The notes beneath the pieces are model-generated. The model saw nothing but the letters and a program-made list of their open reading frames with translations. It made no database searches and was not told the DNA's origin. The position numbers were made by a program, and so were the translations under genes. Source: Deinococcus sp. (GTDB taxonomy: Bacteria; Deinococcota; Deinococci; Deinococcales; Deinococcaceae). From it: a DNA stretch of 10,037 nt. Below, piece by piece: positions 1 to 6,739 of this stretch. Location of the stretch: the NCBI GenBank assembly GCA_028287665.1, contig JAQBPF010000432.1, positions 1-10,037 of the forward strand. The letters are read 5' to 3'. How positions within the stretch are numbered: position 1 is the first letter of the stretch; every line of letters begins with the position of its first letter.

Positions 1-498
1 AGCAGCGACCACACCGAAACCGACGTGCTGATCGTGGACGATACCTGGCTGGCCGACCCGGACGCACTGGCTGACGCTCTGGCCGCATCCGGGGCAATCG
101 TGGCGCTGGGTGCGGGAGCCTGGGCCAATCTGCTCCCAGAACTGACGGGCGGTGGCTGGGCCGTGCTGAGTGCCGATGCCACGCCCGCCGAACTGCTGGC
201 CGGAGTGTTGGGGGCGGCGGCGGGGTTGGTGGTGCTGCCGCCCGCGCTGTTTCAGGCCGCAGAGCCGGAAGCCGACGACACCGACCTACCGCCTTCCGAC
301 GTGACCCTGACGCCCCGCGAACACGACGTGTTGGTGCTGCTGGCAGAGGGCCTCAGCAACAAGCGGGCGGCGCGGGAACTGGGCGTCACCGAAAGCACCA
401 TCAAGTTTCATGTGGGGGCGGTGTATTCCAAGCTGGGCGTGCAGAGCCGTGCCGGAGCGGTGGCACGCGGTATTGGGCTGGGGCTGGTCAGCGTTTGA
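1..498 (+). CDS. LuxR/NarL-family response-regulator-like transcription factor, 3' part only
   Basis: The frame is open at the left edge, so the true start lies outside the window; the GTG at 25 is internal. About 165 C-terminal residues are visible. The first ~80 align by pattern with the second half of a receiver domain: a hydrophobic strand ending in Asp-Asp (visible residues 9-14), then helices, and the usual late segment reading TPAELLAGV. Residues 103-165 form a clear LuxR/GerE helix-turn-helix DNA-binding domain, beginning LTPRE, with EGLSNK, then the recognition helix TESTIKFH and KLGVQSR. The protein should be a cytoplasmic DNA-binding regulator, perhaps paired with a histidine kinase gene upstream of the window. 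Oddly, the positions expected to hold the switch Ser/Thr and the conserved Lys of a receiver read LG and LS, so phosphorylation control is doubtful. Its targets cannot be inferred. The DNA-binding call is solid; the receiver call is moderate. Confidence 0.85.
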   Translation, partial: SSDHTETDVLIVDDTWLADPDALADALAASGAIVALGAGAWANLLPELTGGGWAVLSADATPAELLAGVLGAAAGLVVLPPALFQAAEPEADDTDLPPSDVTLTPREHDVLVLLAEGLSNKRAARELGVTESTIKFHVGAVYSKLGVQSRAGAVARGIGLGLVSV

Positions 499-584
499 GG
501 CAGACAGTCGCCGAGGACTGAGCAGCTGACCGTTCTTTTCCTTTCGCAGTTATTCCAATTTAACCTGCCCTGATCCATCAACAA

Positions 585-626
585 TCAGCCCCATTCTTCC
601 GTTCAAGACAGGAAGAATGGGGCTGA
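585..626. terminator. Perfect 16-bp hairpin in the convergent regulator/aldo-keto reductase junction
   Basis: Bases 585-600 are perfectly complementary to 611-626, with a 10-nt loop (601-610). The hairpin lies 87 nt after the regulator stop on one side and 19 nt after the reductase stop on the other, so it is placed to end transcripts from both strands. Neither flank carries a convincing U-tract. It may therefore be a weak or factor-assisted terminator, or mainly a 3'-end stabilising structure. Confidence 0.6.
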
Positions 627-644
627 ACCTCTTTGCGGCTGCTC

Positions 645-1646
645 TTATCTGTTCACGCTGCCCATATCGGCGTAGCGTTCCCCGCTGGCCGCGCCCACCG
701 GGAATACGGCGTCTATGGCGGCCAGATCATCGGCGCTGAGGTGCACGTCCACGGCGCCGAGGTTCTCTTCCAGGTACTTCACGCGCTTGGTGCCGGGAAT
801 GGGCACCAGGTCCTGGCCCTGCGCCAGCACCCACGCCAGCGCCAGTTGCGAGGGCGTGCAGCCCTTCTGGGCCGCCAACTGCTCGACCTGCCGCACCAGA
901 TCCAGATTTTTCTGGAAGTGTTCGCCCTGAAAGCGGGGGCTGTGGCGGCGGAAATCATCGGACGCAAAGTCATCCGGGGTCTGAATCTGACCGGTCAGGA
1001 ACCCGCGTCCCAGAGGGCTGTATGGCACAAAGCCGATGCCCAGTTCGCGGCACACCTCCAGCACGCCGTTCTGTTCGGGGTCACGCGTCCACAGGCTGTA
1101 TTCGCTCTGTACGGCGGTGATGGGATGCACAGCGTGGGCGCGGCGCAGCGTGTCGGCGCTGACTTCAGAGAGGCCGAGGGAACGCACTTTTCCCTGCTGC
1201 ACCAGACTTGCCATCGCGCCCACCGTGTCTTCTATGGGTGTGGTGGGGTCGACGCGGTGCAGGTAATAGAGGTCGATATGGTCGGTGTTCAGGCGCTTGA
1301 GGCTGGCTTCGGCGGCCTGCTGCACATACTCCGGCTTGCCGCTGATGCCGCGCATCTGGTTGGCTGGATTGCGCTGAATGCCGAACTTGGTCGCCAGCAC
1401 CACGCGCTCACGTTTTCCGGCCAGCCAGCGGCCCAGGAGTTCTTCGTTGGTGTAGGGGCCGTACATATCGGCGGTGTCGTAAAAGGTCACGCCCAGTTCG
1501 AGGGCGCGGTCCAGCGTGCGGATATTTTCGGCCTCGTCGGCATCGCCGTAAAACTCGCTCATGCCCATGCAGCCGAGGCCGAGGGCAGACACGCGCAGAG
1601 AACCAAGTTGGCGGACAGGCAGTGAGGTGGAAGGAAGCTGGGTCAT
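645..1646 (-). CDS. Aldo/keto reductase (NADPH-dependent oxidoreductase, AKR13-like)
   Basis: This 333-residue cytoplasmic enzyme has the full-length TIM-barrel plan of the aldo/keto reductase superfamily, which reduces aldehydes or ketones with NADPH. The catalytic tetrad is visible: Asp57 and Tyr62 in [10 protein letters not shown], Lys87 in LATKFG, and His130 in YYLHRVDP. N-terminal [13 protein letters not shown] and the C-terminal cofactor-binding stretch LVPIPGTKR are typical of the AKR13/YakC-like branch of bacterial reductases. The ATG at 1646 is supported by a good Shine-Dalgarno sequence, AGAGGAG (1653-1659 on the complementary strand), 6 nt before it. The gene sits 140 bp downstream of ltrA on the same strand and could be co-transcribed or have its own promoter; I see only weak promoter candidates. 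The natural substrate cannot be told from sequence. Family assignment is very secure, subfamily moderate. Confidence 0.95.
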   Translation of the reverse strand: MTQLPSTSLPVRQLGSLRVSALGLGCMGMSEFYGDADEAENIRTLDRALELGVTFYDTADMYGPYTNEELLGRWLAGKRERVVLATKFGIQRNPANQMRGISGKPEYVQQAAEASLKRLNTDHIDLYYLHRVDPTTPIEDTVGAMASLVQQGKVRSLGLSEVSADTLRRAHAVHPITAVQSEYSLWTRDPEQNGVLEVCRELGIGFVPYSPLGRGFLTGQIQTPDDFASDDFRRHSPRFQGEHFQKNLDLVRQVEQLAAQKGCTPSQLALAWVLAQGQDLVPIPGTKRVKYLEENLGAVDVHLSADDLAAIDAVFPVGAASGERYADMGSVNR

Positions 1647-1652
1647 GGAACA

Positions 1653-1659
1653 CTCCTCT
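1653..1659 (-). promoter_or_regulatory. Ribosome binding site of the aldo/keto reductase
   Basis: AGAGGAG on the complementary strand lies 6 nt before the ATG at 1646. It fixes the start and shows that this gene is translated from a leadered mRNA, unlike its upstream neighbour ltrA. Confidence 0.75.
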
Positions 1660-1786
1660 GAAGTCAGCAGGGCGGGGCGAGCGGGGCGGAAAATGCCTTC
1701 AGACAGGCAAGGCTACTCCCAGCCGGGGCAGAGGAACTAGAGCAATCATTGAGCGAGGGGGCAGAGGCTGTTCTGGACGAATCAGG

Positions 1787-2917
1787 TCAGCCGTCTTGCG
1801 GATCACGCGCCGCCTCCAGCCACAGCAGCGAGGTGAGCAGCAGAACGCAGAGGACGAGATGTGGCAGCGCCCCGTAGATCAGGCCCACCGGAATGGTCAG
1901 GAGCAGCACGGCGGCCAACAGCAGGCGCACCCAGCCGGGGCCGATGCCCAGAGCGCGGCGGTAGATCACGTCTCCCACGAGGTAGACGCTGATGCCGAAG
2001 GTCAGATTCCAGATACCGATGGCGTCCGGATGCCCGGTGGGATGGGCCACGCCGACCTTCAGGCCCGCCGCGATCAGGATGATGCCGCAGACCATGGCAA
2101 AGTGGCCGTAGCCGTAGCCCGAAATAGCCATCCGTGAGCGCTGTTCCGGGGTGGCGTGCAGAAAAATATGCTCGGCGCGGGCATCGTCGCGGTGAAAGTA
2201 AGTCCACCACAACATGGCCGACAGCATCAGGGCCAGCACGCCGTACACCAGCAGCGGGCCAGTGAGGGCCAGCTTACCCACCCCGCTGCCCACCGCCACG
2301 ATGCTTTCTCCCAGCGCAATGATGATGATCAGGCCGTGCCGCTCCACAAAATGGCGGGGGCTGAGTTGAAAGCGGCGCTCGCGGCCCAGAAAGGTGCTGG
2401 ACAACAGCGTGGCGACGGCTGCCGCCCAGATCGGCCAATCGTAGGGCGGGCGCACAAACGCGGCGGCCAGCACCAGCAACGCCGCGCCGAAATTGTAGGG
2501 CGCAATCTGCCAGATGGCCTGTGCACTGCTGTTCTGGGCCGTCTTGAACAGTAATGCGTGAATGCTGGTGACGGTCAACAGGCCCAGCGCATAGGGCAAA
2601 CCGCCGCCATAAAACACCGTCGGAATGCTCAGCGCCATTACAAAAAATCCGCCCATCGCCACAAAGATCAGGCGGCGCTGGCGTTCTCCTCCAAACTCGA
2701 CGTTGCCGCCCAGCCACACGTAGCCGTCATAAATCCACATCAGGGTCATGAACACCAGCAGAGCCTTGCCGCAGTCGGCGAGGCCGTGCGGGTGCGCCAC
2801 CAGGCTGGTCAGTTGGGTCAGGGCGAAGACGAAGACGAGATCGAAGAAGAGTTCGATGGTGCCTACACGCTGTACAGCAGCTTCAGCGGGAACGGATGAT
2901 AAAGACGGGGTGGTCAT
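1787..2917 (-). CDS. ltrA: Low temperature requirement A (LtrA) family membrane protein
   Basis: This is a 376-residue, strongly hydrophobic integral membrane protein with roughly ten candidate transmembrane segments spread from residue ~23 to ~366. Two LtrA-family hallmarks are plain: N-terminal TIELFFDLVFVFALTQL (residues 20-36) and central ERHGLIIIIALGESIVAVG (192-210). Acidic residues within membrane segments (Asp26, Glu204) are the kind of position conserved in the family. The family is named after a Listeria monocytogenes locus needed for growth at low temperature; its biochemical activity is not established, so no transport substrate is claimed. The ATG at 2917 has no well-spaced Shine-Dalgarno sequence, but a TAGGCT box ends 7 nt upstream, suggesting a leaderless transcript. 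It is divergent from the phosphoesterase gene with only 48 bp between the starts, and precedes the aldo/keto reductase on the same strand. Confidence 0.9.
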   Translation of the reverse strand: MTTPSLSSVPAEAAVQRVGTIELFFDLVFVFALTQLTSLVAHPHGLADCGKALLVFMTLMWIYDGYVWLGGNVEFGGERQRRLIFVAMGGFFVMALSIPTVFYGGGLPYALGLLTVTSIHALLFKTAQNSSAQAIWQIAPYNFGAALLVLAAAFVRPPYDWPIWAAAVATLLSSTFLGRERRFQLSPRHFVERHGLIIIIALGESIVAVGSGVGKLALTGPLLVYGVLALMLSAMLWWTYFHRDDARAEHIFLHATPEQRSRMAISGYGYGHFAMVCGIILIAAGLKVGVAHPTGHPDAIGIWNLTFGISVYLVGDVIYRRALGIGPGWVRLLLAAVLLLTIPVGLIYGALPHLVLCVLLLTSLLWLEAARDPQDG

Positions 2918-2924
2918 TCCTGCC

Positions 2925-2930
2925 AGCCTA
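2925..2930 (-). promoter_or_regulatory. Predicted -10 box for leaderless ltrA
   Basis: TAGGCT on the complementary strand is followed by 7 nt and then the ltrA ATG, so transcription would begin at or beside the start codon. No good -35 is seen at 16-18 nt. A GGCAGGA just before the ATG is too close to serve as a normal Shine-Dalgarno site. This is inferred from the layout shared with four other genes in the window. Confidence 0.5.
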
Positions 2931-2954
2931 CAGGCAAGTCAACTCTTTATCTAT

Positions 2955-2960
2955 TAGGCT
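2955..2960 (+). promoter_or_regulatory. Predicted -10 box for the leaderless phosphoesterase gene
   Basis: TAGGCT is followed by 5 nt and then the ATG at 2966. There is no purine-rich ribosome binding site. The box is the same hexamer as that of divergent ltrA, forming an inverted pair, CAGCCTA (2924-2930) and TAGGCTG (2955-2961). The -35 regions of the two promoters must overlap in the 24 bp between them. Confidence 0.5.
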
Positions 2961-2965
2961 GATGT

Positions 2966-3709
2966 ATGCAAGAAGGCTTCAGATTGGCAGTGTTTGGCGA
3001 CGTTCACGGCAATCTACCTGCTCTGACGGCGGCACTGGCCGACATGGCGCGGCAGGAAGCCGGGGCTCATCTCTGCCTGGGTGATGTGGCGATGGACGGT
3101 GCGTGGCCCGGCGAATGTATCCAGCGAATCGCGGCGCTGGGTTGCCCGGTGGTACGCGGCAACGCCGACCGAATGCTGCTAGAAGCCGCCCAACCCTTTG
3201 CCCCGCGCGGTTTTCCGGATGAAGAGAAGTTGCACGCGGTGGGCGAATGGGCCAGAACGCAACTGAGCAGCGCCGAGTTGGAGCTGTTACAGACCTACAC
3301 GGCCTGCGCCGAGTGGCCTGATCTGCTGTGTTTTCATGGCAGTCCGGAGCGCGACAACGAGGAACTGACGATGCATACCCCAGAAGCGCGGTTGGATGAA
3401 CTGCGGGCGAAATTTGGGCAACAGGCCGTGTGGATTGGCGGGCATACGCATCAGCCGCTGCACCGTGAATTGAATGGCTGGGCGCTGCTGAATCCCGGCA
3501 GTGTGGGCCTGCCCTTCGAGAAGCGCGGTGACCGTTACGTGAATCTGGCACGGGCCGAATACCTGATGCTGGAGCGCACGGCGGCGGGCTGGCATCCCAC
3601 CTTTCACCGGGTGGCCTATGACGTGGCCGATGTGCGGCGCGGCATTCTGAGCCGGGGTATCCCGCACAAGCACTGGCTGGCGCAGGAATGGGTTGACGGA
3701 GATGGCTAG
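2966..3709 (+). CDS. Calcineurin-like metallophosphoesterase (YfcE/MJ0936-like)
   Basis: This 247-residue cytoplasmic protein carries every metal-binding motif of the calcineurin-like phosphoesterase fold in order: Asp12 and His14 in FGDVHGN, Asp40 in LGDVAMDG, Asn66 in RGNAD, His124 in FHGSP, and His160/His162 in GGHTHQP, followed by LLNPGSVGLP (174-183). Such enzymes use a two-metal centre to hydrolyse phosphodiesters or phosphomonoesters; the true substrate varies and cannot be assigned here. The length fits stand-alone members of the family. The ATG at 2966 is chosen because the core fold begins a few residues later (RLAVFGDVHGN) and a TAGGCT box lies 5 nt upstream, giving a leaderless start. 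The gene is divergent from ltrA and 51 bp upstream of deoD on the same strand. Co-transcription with deoD would hint at nucleotide metabolism, but deoD appears to have its own promoter. Confidence 0.93.
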   Translation: MQEGFRLAVFGDVHGNLPALTAALADMARQEAGAHLCLGDVAMDGAWPGECIQRIAALGCPVVRGNADRMLLEAAQPFAPRGFPDEEKLHAVGEWARTQLSSAELELLQTYTACAEWPDLLCFHGSPERDNEELTMHTPEARLDELRAKFGQQAVWIGGHTHQPLHRELNGWALLNPGSVGLPFEKRGDRYVNLARAEYLMLERTAAGWHPTFHRVAYDVADVRRGILSRGIPHKHWLAQEWVDGDG

Positions 3710-3722
3710 ACGGCTGAGCACT

Positions 3723-3753
3723 TTGAGAGTCTCTTGCCCAAACTTGCTAGGCT
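3723..3753 (+). promoter_or_regulatory. Predicted promoter for leaderless deoD
   Basis: An extended -10, TGC followed by TAGGCT (3745-3753), ends 7 nt before the deoD ATG at 3761. A possible -35, TTGAGA (3723-3728), lies 19 nt upstream of the -10 hexamer, slightly longer than ideal. No Shine-Dalgarno sequence is present between the -10 and the ATG, so initiation at or near the start codon is likely. Confidence 0.55.
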
Positions 3754-3760
3754 AGGCCCG

Positions 3761-4489
3761 ATGAGTCTTCACCTGAACGCCCAACCCGGCCAGATTGCCG
3801 AAACCGTCCTGCTCCCCGGAGACCCCCTCCGCGCCCAGCATATTGCCGAAACTTTCTTTGAAAACCCCGTGCAGCACAACACTGTGCGCGGCATGCTGGG
3901 CTATACCGGAACCTACAAAGGCCAGCGCGTCAGCGTGCAGGGCACGGGCATGGGCATCGCCAGCTCCATGATCTACGTGCACGAACTGATCACGGGCTAC
4001 GGCTGCAAAAACCTGATCCGGGTGGGCACGGCGGGCAGCTATCAGCCGCATGTGCACGTGCGTGATCTGGTGCTGGCCCAGGCCGCCTGCACCGATTCCA
4101 ACATCAACAACATCCGCTTCGGGGCCAAGAACTTTGCACCGATTGCCGATTTCAGCCTGCTCCTGCGGGCCTACCAGATCGCGCAGGAACGCGGGTTCGC
4201 CACGCACGTCGGCAACATCATGAGCAGCGACACCTTCTATCAGGATGAGTTCCAGCAGTTTCAGCAGTGGGCCGATTTTGGTGTGCTGGCCGTAGAAATG
4301 GAAGCCGCCGGACTCTATACCCTGGCCGCCAAACACGGCGTGCGGGCACTGACCATCCTGACCATCAGCGACCACCTGATCACGCACGAGGAAACCACCG
4401 CCGACGAACGCCAACTGACCTTCAACGGCATGATCGAAGTGGCCCTGGACGCCGCTCTAGGGCTGGAAACGGAAAGTCAGCAGGGCTGA
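3761..4489 (+). CDS. deoD: Purine nucleoside phosphorylase, hexameric DeoD type
   Basis: DeoD cleaves purine (deoxy)ribonucleosides with phosphate to free base and (deoxy)ribose 1-phosphate in cytosolic purine salvage. The 242 residues run nearly in register with the E. coli enzyme. Phosphate and ribose contacts are present: His4, Gly20 and Arg24 in LLPGDPLRA, Arg43 in NTVRGM, Arg87 in IRVGT, Glu179-Met180-Glu181 in AVEMEAAG, and the base-side Ser203-Asp204 in TISDH with Arg217. Position 90 is Thr instead of the E. coli Ser, a conservative change. The ATG at 3761 is preferred over an in-frame TTG at 3734: the protein then starts [21 protein letters not shown] as the family does, and the TTG lies upstream of the promoter -10. 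It follows the phosphoesterase gene and ends at a strong bidirectional terminator. Identification is very secure. Confidence 0.97.
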   Translation: MSLHLNAQPGQIAETVLLPGDPLRAQHIAETFFENPVQHNTVRGMLGYTGTYKGQRVSVQGTGMGIASSMIYVHELITGYGCKNLIRVGTAGSYQPHVHVRDLVLAQAACTDSNINNIRFGAKNFAPIADFSLLLRAYQIAQERGFATHVGNIMSSDTFYQDEFQQFQQWADFGVLAVEMEAAGLYTLAAKHGVRALTILTISDHLITHEETTADERQLTFNGMIEVALDAALGLETESQQG

Positions 4490-4533
4490 AATTTGAGTTG
4501 AAAGAGGGACTGCGAATCACCCATCCCCATTCC

Positions 4534-4581
4534 AAAAGAGACCCTGAACGCTGAGCAACACAGTGCGTCAGGGTCTTTTTT
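4534..4581. terminator. Bidirectional intrinsic terminator between deoD and the secreted-protein gene
   Basis: GACCCTGA (4540-4547) pairs with TCAGGGTC (4568-4575), extended by A4539-T4576, a G-T wobble, and AAAA (4534-4537) with TTTT (4578-4581). Short inner pairings (4549-4551 with 4565-4567) can continue the stem. A run of T (4576-4581) follows on the plus strand, and a T-rich tract follows on the minus strand. It lies 44 nt after the deoD stop and 10 nt beyond the stop of the convergent gene, so it can serve both. Confidence 0.85.
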
Positions 4582-4591
4582 GCTGCCGTAA

Positions 4592-5305
4592 TCAGTTCCC
4601 GTACTCCTCCGGCTCGGCAGAGAAGGTGAAGTGCGTCAGGATGCTGTAGCCCAGCGCGGTGGCCGTGTCGTTGCGGTTGCCCAGCGTCAGCATGATGGCC
4701 TTGCCCAGCGTTTCGTAGCGGTTGAGGGTGGCGGCCCACTCGGCGGGGTCGTACATCCCATAATCCTCGTCGGGGCCGGGGGTGTAGGCCCGCTGAAGCT
4801 TGATGTACCTGGCAAGATCGGCCCTGGCCTGCGCGATCACTCTGGCGTAATGCTGGCCTGTAGGTGCGCCCAGAGTGCTGCGGGCCAGCGCCCCCAGACT
4901 CGCCAACTCTTCCTCCAGGCCCGGATACATGCGCGGCACCTGATGGCTGTACATCGTGCCGCCACCCGCCCGAATTCCGGCCAATTGGCCCTCGATGGCC
5001 CTCATTTCGCGGTACTGCCTGCGTAAAGTTTGCAATCTGGCCCGCAACTGGGGCTGAGACGCCAGCTCTTTGTCCAGTTTGGCGGCGCGGCACTGCGCCC
5101 AGTTGGCGCTGGAATTGTCCTGATCGGCCTCACTCCAGGTGGTGATGGTCAGCAGATCATAGGTGGCCGAATCCACGGCGTTGGCAAGCACACAGTTGGC
5201 CGGAGACTGTGCAGCCAGAGTTCGGGCCTGAGCAGGAGCGGCGGCGAACATCAGCAGGACGGCACCCAGCAGAGCGGCACCGGGCAGGACTTGCTTGGAA
5301 GGCAT
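4592..5305 (-). CDS. Secreted/periplasmic protein of unknown function
   Basis: I do not recognise this 237-residue protein. It opens with a classical signal peptide: a Lys near the start, a hydrophobic core (residues 7-22), and AQA at 25-27 as a likely signal peptidase I site, so it should be exported. The mature part has only two cysteines (Cys38 and Cys72), which could form a disulfide. Residues ~73-110 form a charged, helix-prone stretch that may be a short coiled coil. Further on are aromatic segments (GPDEDYGMYDPAEWAATLNRY, about 177-197) and an acidic C terminus ending EEYGN. No enzymatic motif is visible. The ATG at 5305 is preferred to a longer in-frame start at 5347 because the signal peptide begins there and a TACACT -10-like box lies 6 nt upstream; there is no Shine-Dalgarno site. 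The gene is 69 bp downstream of the rsmB-like gene on the same strand and converges on deoD. Confidence 0.8.
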   Translation of the reverse strand: MPSKQVLPGAALLGAVLLMFAAAPAQARTLAAQSPANCVLANAVDSATYDLLTITTWSEADQDNSSANWAQCRAAKLDKELASQPQLRARLQTLRRQYREMRAIEGQLAGIRAGGGTMYSHQVPRMYPGLEEELASLGALARSTLGAPTGQHYARVIAQARADLARYIKLQRAYTPGPDEDYGMYDPAEWAATLNRYETLGKAIMLTLGNRNDTATALGYSILTHFTFSAEPEEYGN

Positions 5306-5311
5306 GGGGAA

Positions 5312-5317
5312 AGTGTA
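5312..5317 (-). promoter_or_regulatory. Predicted -10 box for the leaderless secreted-protein gene
   Basis: TACACT on the complementary strand is followed by the 6-nt sequence TTCCCC and then the ATG at 5305. The absence of purines there rules out a Shine-Dalgarno site, so a leaderless transcript is the simplest reading. No clear -35 is seen. Confidence 0.5.
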
Positions 5318-5374
5318 GAGCAAGCGCACAGAAGCAGGGGCAGCCACAGCAGCGCCCCGCCTCCCGGAACGCCT

Positions 5375-6727
5375 TCAGCTTAGGCGGCGCAGGCGGGCTA
5401 TAAAAAAGCCGTCTATACCCTGTTCGGGCACGGTCAGGACCCCTGCTCCGGCAGAAACGGTGGGAAGGTGCAAGTCGGGCAAACGCTCCGGCACAAAGTC
5501 CGGGTGGGCCTCCAGGAACGCGGCGATCACGTCCTGCCCTTCCTGCGGCATGACCGAGCAGACCGAGTACACCAGGACGCCGCCCGGCGCGACCACGGCA
5601 GCGGCCTGGGGCAACATCCGGGCCTGCAATGCAGCCATCTGCGACACGCCTTGTTGGGTCAGACGCAGCTTGATTTCGGGGTGAGAACGCAGGGTGCCGC
5701 TGCCTGTACAGGGCGCGTCCAGCAGCACCAGAGGCGCGGGGGGCAAGTCCAGCGGCGTGGTCAGATCGTGGGTGATGAATTCGGCACTCAGGCCGAGGCG
5801 TTGCAGGTTGACACGGGCGGCCTCATGCTTGTGCGGCATCACGTCCACGCTGGTCACTTTGGCCCCGCGTGCCGCCAACATTGCCGCCTTGATGCCCATG
5901 CCGCCCGCCAGATCCAGCACAGGCAGGCCCGATACGTCGCCCAGAGCGTCCACGCAGGCCAGGCTGGCCGGGTTGATCGGTTGCGCCTCACCCTGCATAT
6001 ACGCCGCCGATTCGCGCAGGGGGCGGGCCAGGGCCACGCGCCGCACACTGTTGGGGCCGGGGAACACCTCGCTGCCCTCTTCTTCCAGCAACCTCTCCCC
6101 CGCTTCCGACAGGCTGAGCCAGAGGGGTTGGGGCGTGAGCAGATCGGCCATTACGGATTCTGCATGGTGGCCGTAAGCGCCCCGGTAGACCTCGATCAAC
6201 CAGGCTGGAAGGGCCGTCCGCGTTTCTTCGGTTTCGGGCGGGAGGGCCACGCGGCGCAGCACGGCATTCACCAGTGCAGGCGGAGCAAAGCGGGCGTCGC
6301 GGGCCAGATTCACGTATTCACTGACCACAGCGTGTGCGGGCGTACCCAGGATCAGTTTCTCAAAGGCTCCGGCCAGCAGCAGCGCCCGCACTTTGGGATG
6401 GGTGTCCTCCGTCAGCATGGGCGTCAGCAGACGTTGCAGGGTTGGCGCGTACCGCAGGGAGCCGTACACGATATGGGTGGCGAGGCCGGAATCGCGTCCG
6501 GGCAACCTGGCGGCTTGCAGGGCCGAATCCAAGGCGGAGGCGGCGTAGGCTTCACCTGCCAGCACGCGCAGCAGCACCCTGACCGCCAGCTCGCGGGCGG
6601 GGTTGGCCTGATCGGGGCGCGGGCGGAACTTGTCGGGCCGGGACGCTCTTTCTGATGCTGTGCCAGCTGCTGCTGCGGAACTTTCAGCACTCGCTTTGCT
6701 GGGTTGGGGACGGCGGGAGCGAATCAT
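5375..6727 (-). CDS. rsmB: 16S rRNA (cytosine-C5)-methyltransferase, RsmB/Sun family
   Basis: The predicted 450-residue enzyme would transfer a methyl group from S-adenosylmethionine to C5 of a cytosine in 16S rRNA. Residues ~1-40 are a low-complexity basic/Ala-rich tail. Residues ~43-165 resemble the NusB-like helical RNA-binding domain of RsmB ([25 protein letters not shown] at 154-160). The Rossmann methyltransferase domain follows: motif I at ~270-280 ([11 protein letters not shown]), motif [21 protein letters not shown] with Cys340, and motif [14 protein letters not shown] with Cys390. These are the two cysteines used by RNA m5C methyltransferases. Motif I is unusual, lacking the common APGGK signature. 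The ATG at 6727 is preferred to an in-frame TTG at 6868 because the extra 47 residues look non-coding and a TATGCT box lies 6 nt before the ATG. The exact rRNA target is inferred from family. It is divergent from malE. Confidence 0.9.
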   Translation of the reverse strand: MIRSRRPQPSKASAESSAAAAGTASERASRPDKFRPRPDQANPARELAVRVLLRVLAGEAYAASALDSALQAARLPGRDSGLATHIVYGSLRYAPTLQRLLTPMLTEDTHPKVRALLLAGAFEKLILGTPAHAVVSEYVNLARDARFAPPALVNAVLRRVALPPETEETRTALPAWLIEVYRGAYGHHAESVMADLLTPQPLWLSLSEAGERLLEEEGSEVFPGPNSVRRVALARPLRESAAYMQGEAQPINPASLACVDALGDVSGLPVLDLAGGMGIKAAMLAARGAKVTSVDVMPHKHEAARVNLQRLGLSAEFITHDLTTPLDLPPAPLVLLDAPCTGSGTLRSHPEIKLRLTQQGVSQMAALQARMLPQAAAVVAPGGVLVYSVCSVMPQEGQDVIAAFLEAHPDFVPERLPDLHLPTVSAGAGVLTVPEQGIDGFFIARLRRLS

Positions 6728-6733
6728 CCGGCC

Positions 6734-6739
6734 AGCATA
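6734..6739 (-). promoter_or_regulatory. Predicted -10 box for leaderless rsmB
   Basis: TATGCT on the complementary strand is followed by GGCCGG and then the ATG at 6727. The nearest -35-like sequence (TTGCCC) is only 14 nt upstream, so the -35 is unconvincing. The layout matches the other leaderless starts here. Confidence 0.45.

Noticed and set aside
633..1625. 330-codon open frame on the plus strand opposite the aldo/keto reductase
   Set aside because: It is the antisense shadow of a gene with a complete catalytic tetrad. Its product is a His/Ala/Gly/Gln-rich composition without any motif, as expected from G+C-rich antisense DNA.
1647..1786. Independent promoter for the aldo/keto reductase
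   Set aside because: A TAGCCT can be found on the gene strand, but no -35 stands at 16-18 nt and the gene has a leadered start, so the signal is too weak to annotate.
3734..3760. TTG start at 3734 for deoD
   Set aside because: It would add nine residues absent from the family and lies upstream of the predicted -10 box. The ATG at 3761 gives the canonical N terminus.
5306..5347. Start at 5347 for the secreted protein
   Set aside because: It would put 14 residues ahead of the signal peptide and cross the predicted -10 box. The ATG at 5305 fits better.
5468..6655. 395-codon open frame on the plus strand opposite the rsmB-like gene
   Set aside because: It is an antisense shadow of a clearly conserved methyltransferase, with Gly/Arg/Gln/His-rich composition and no recognisable domain.
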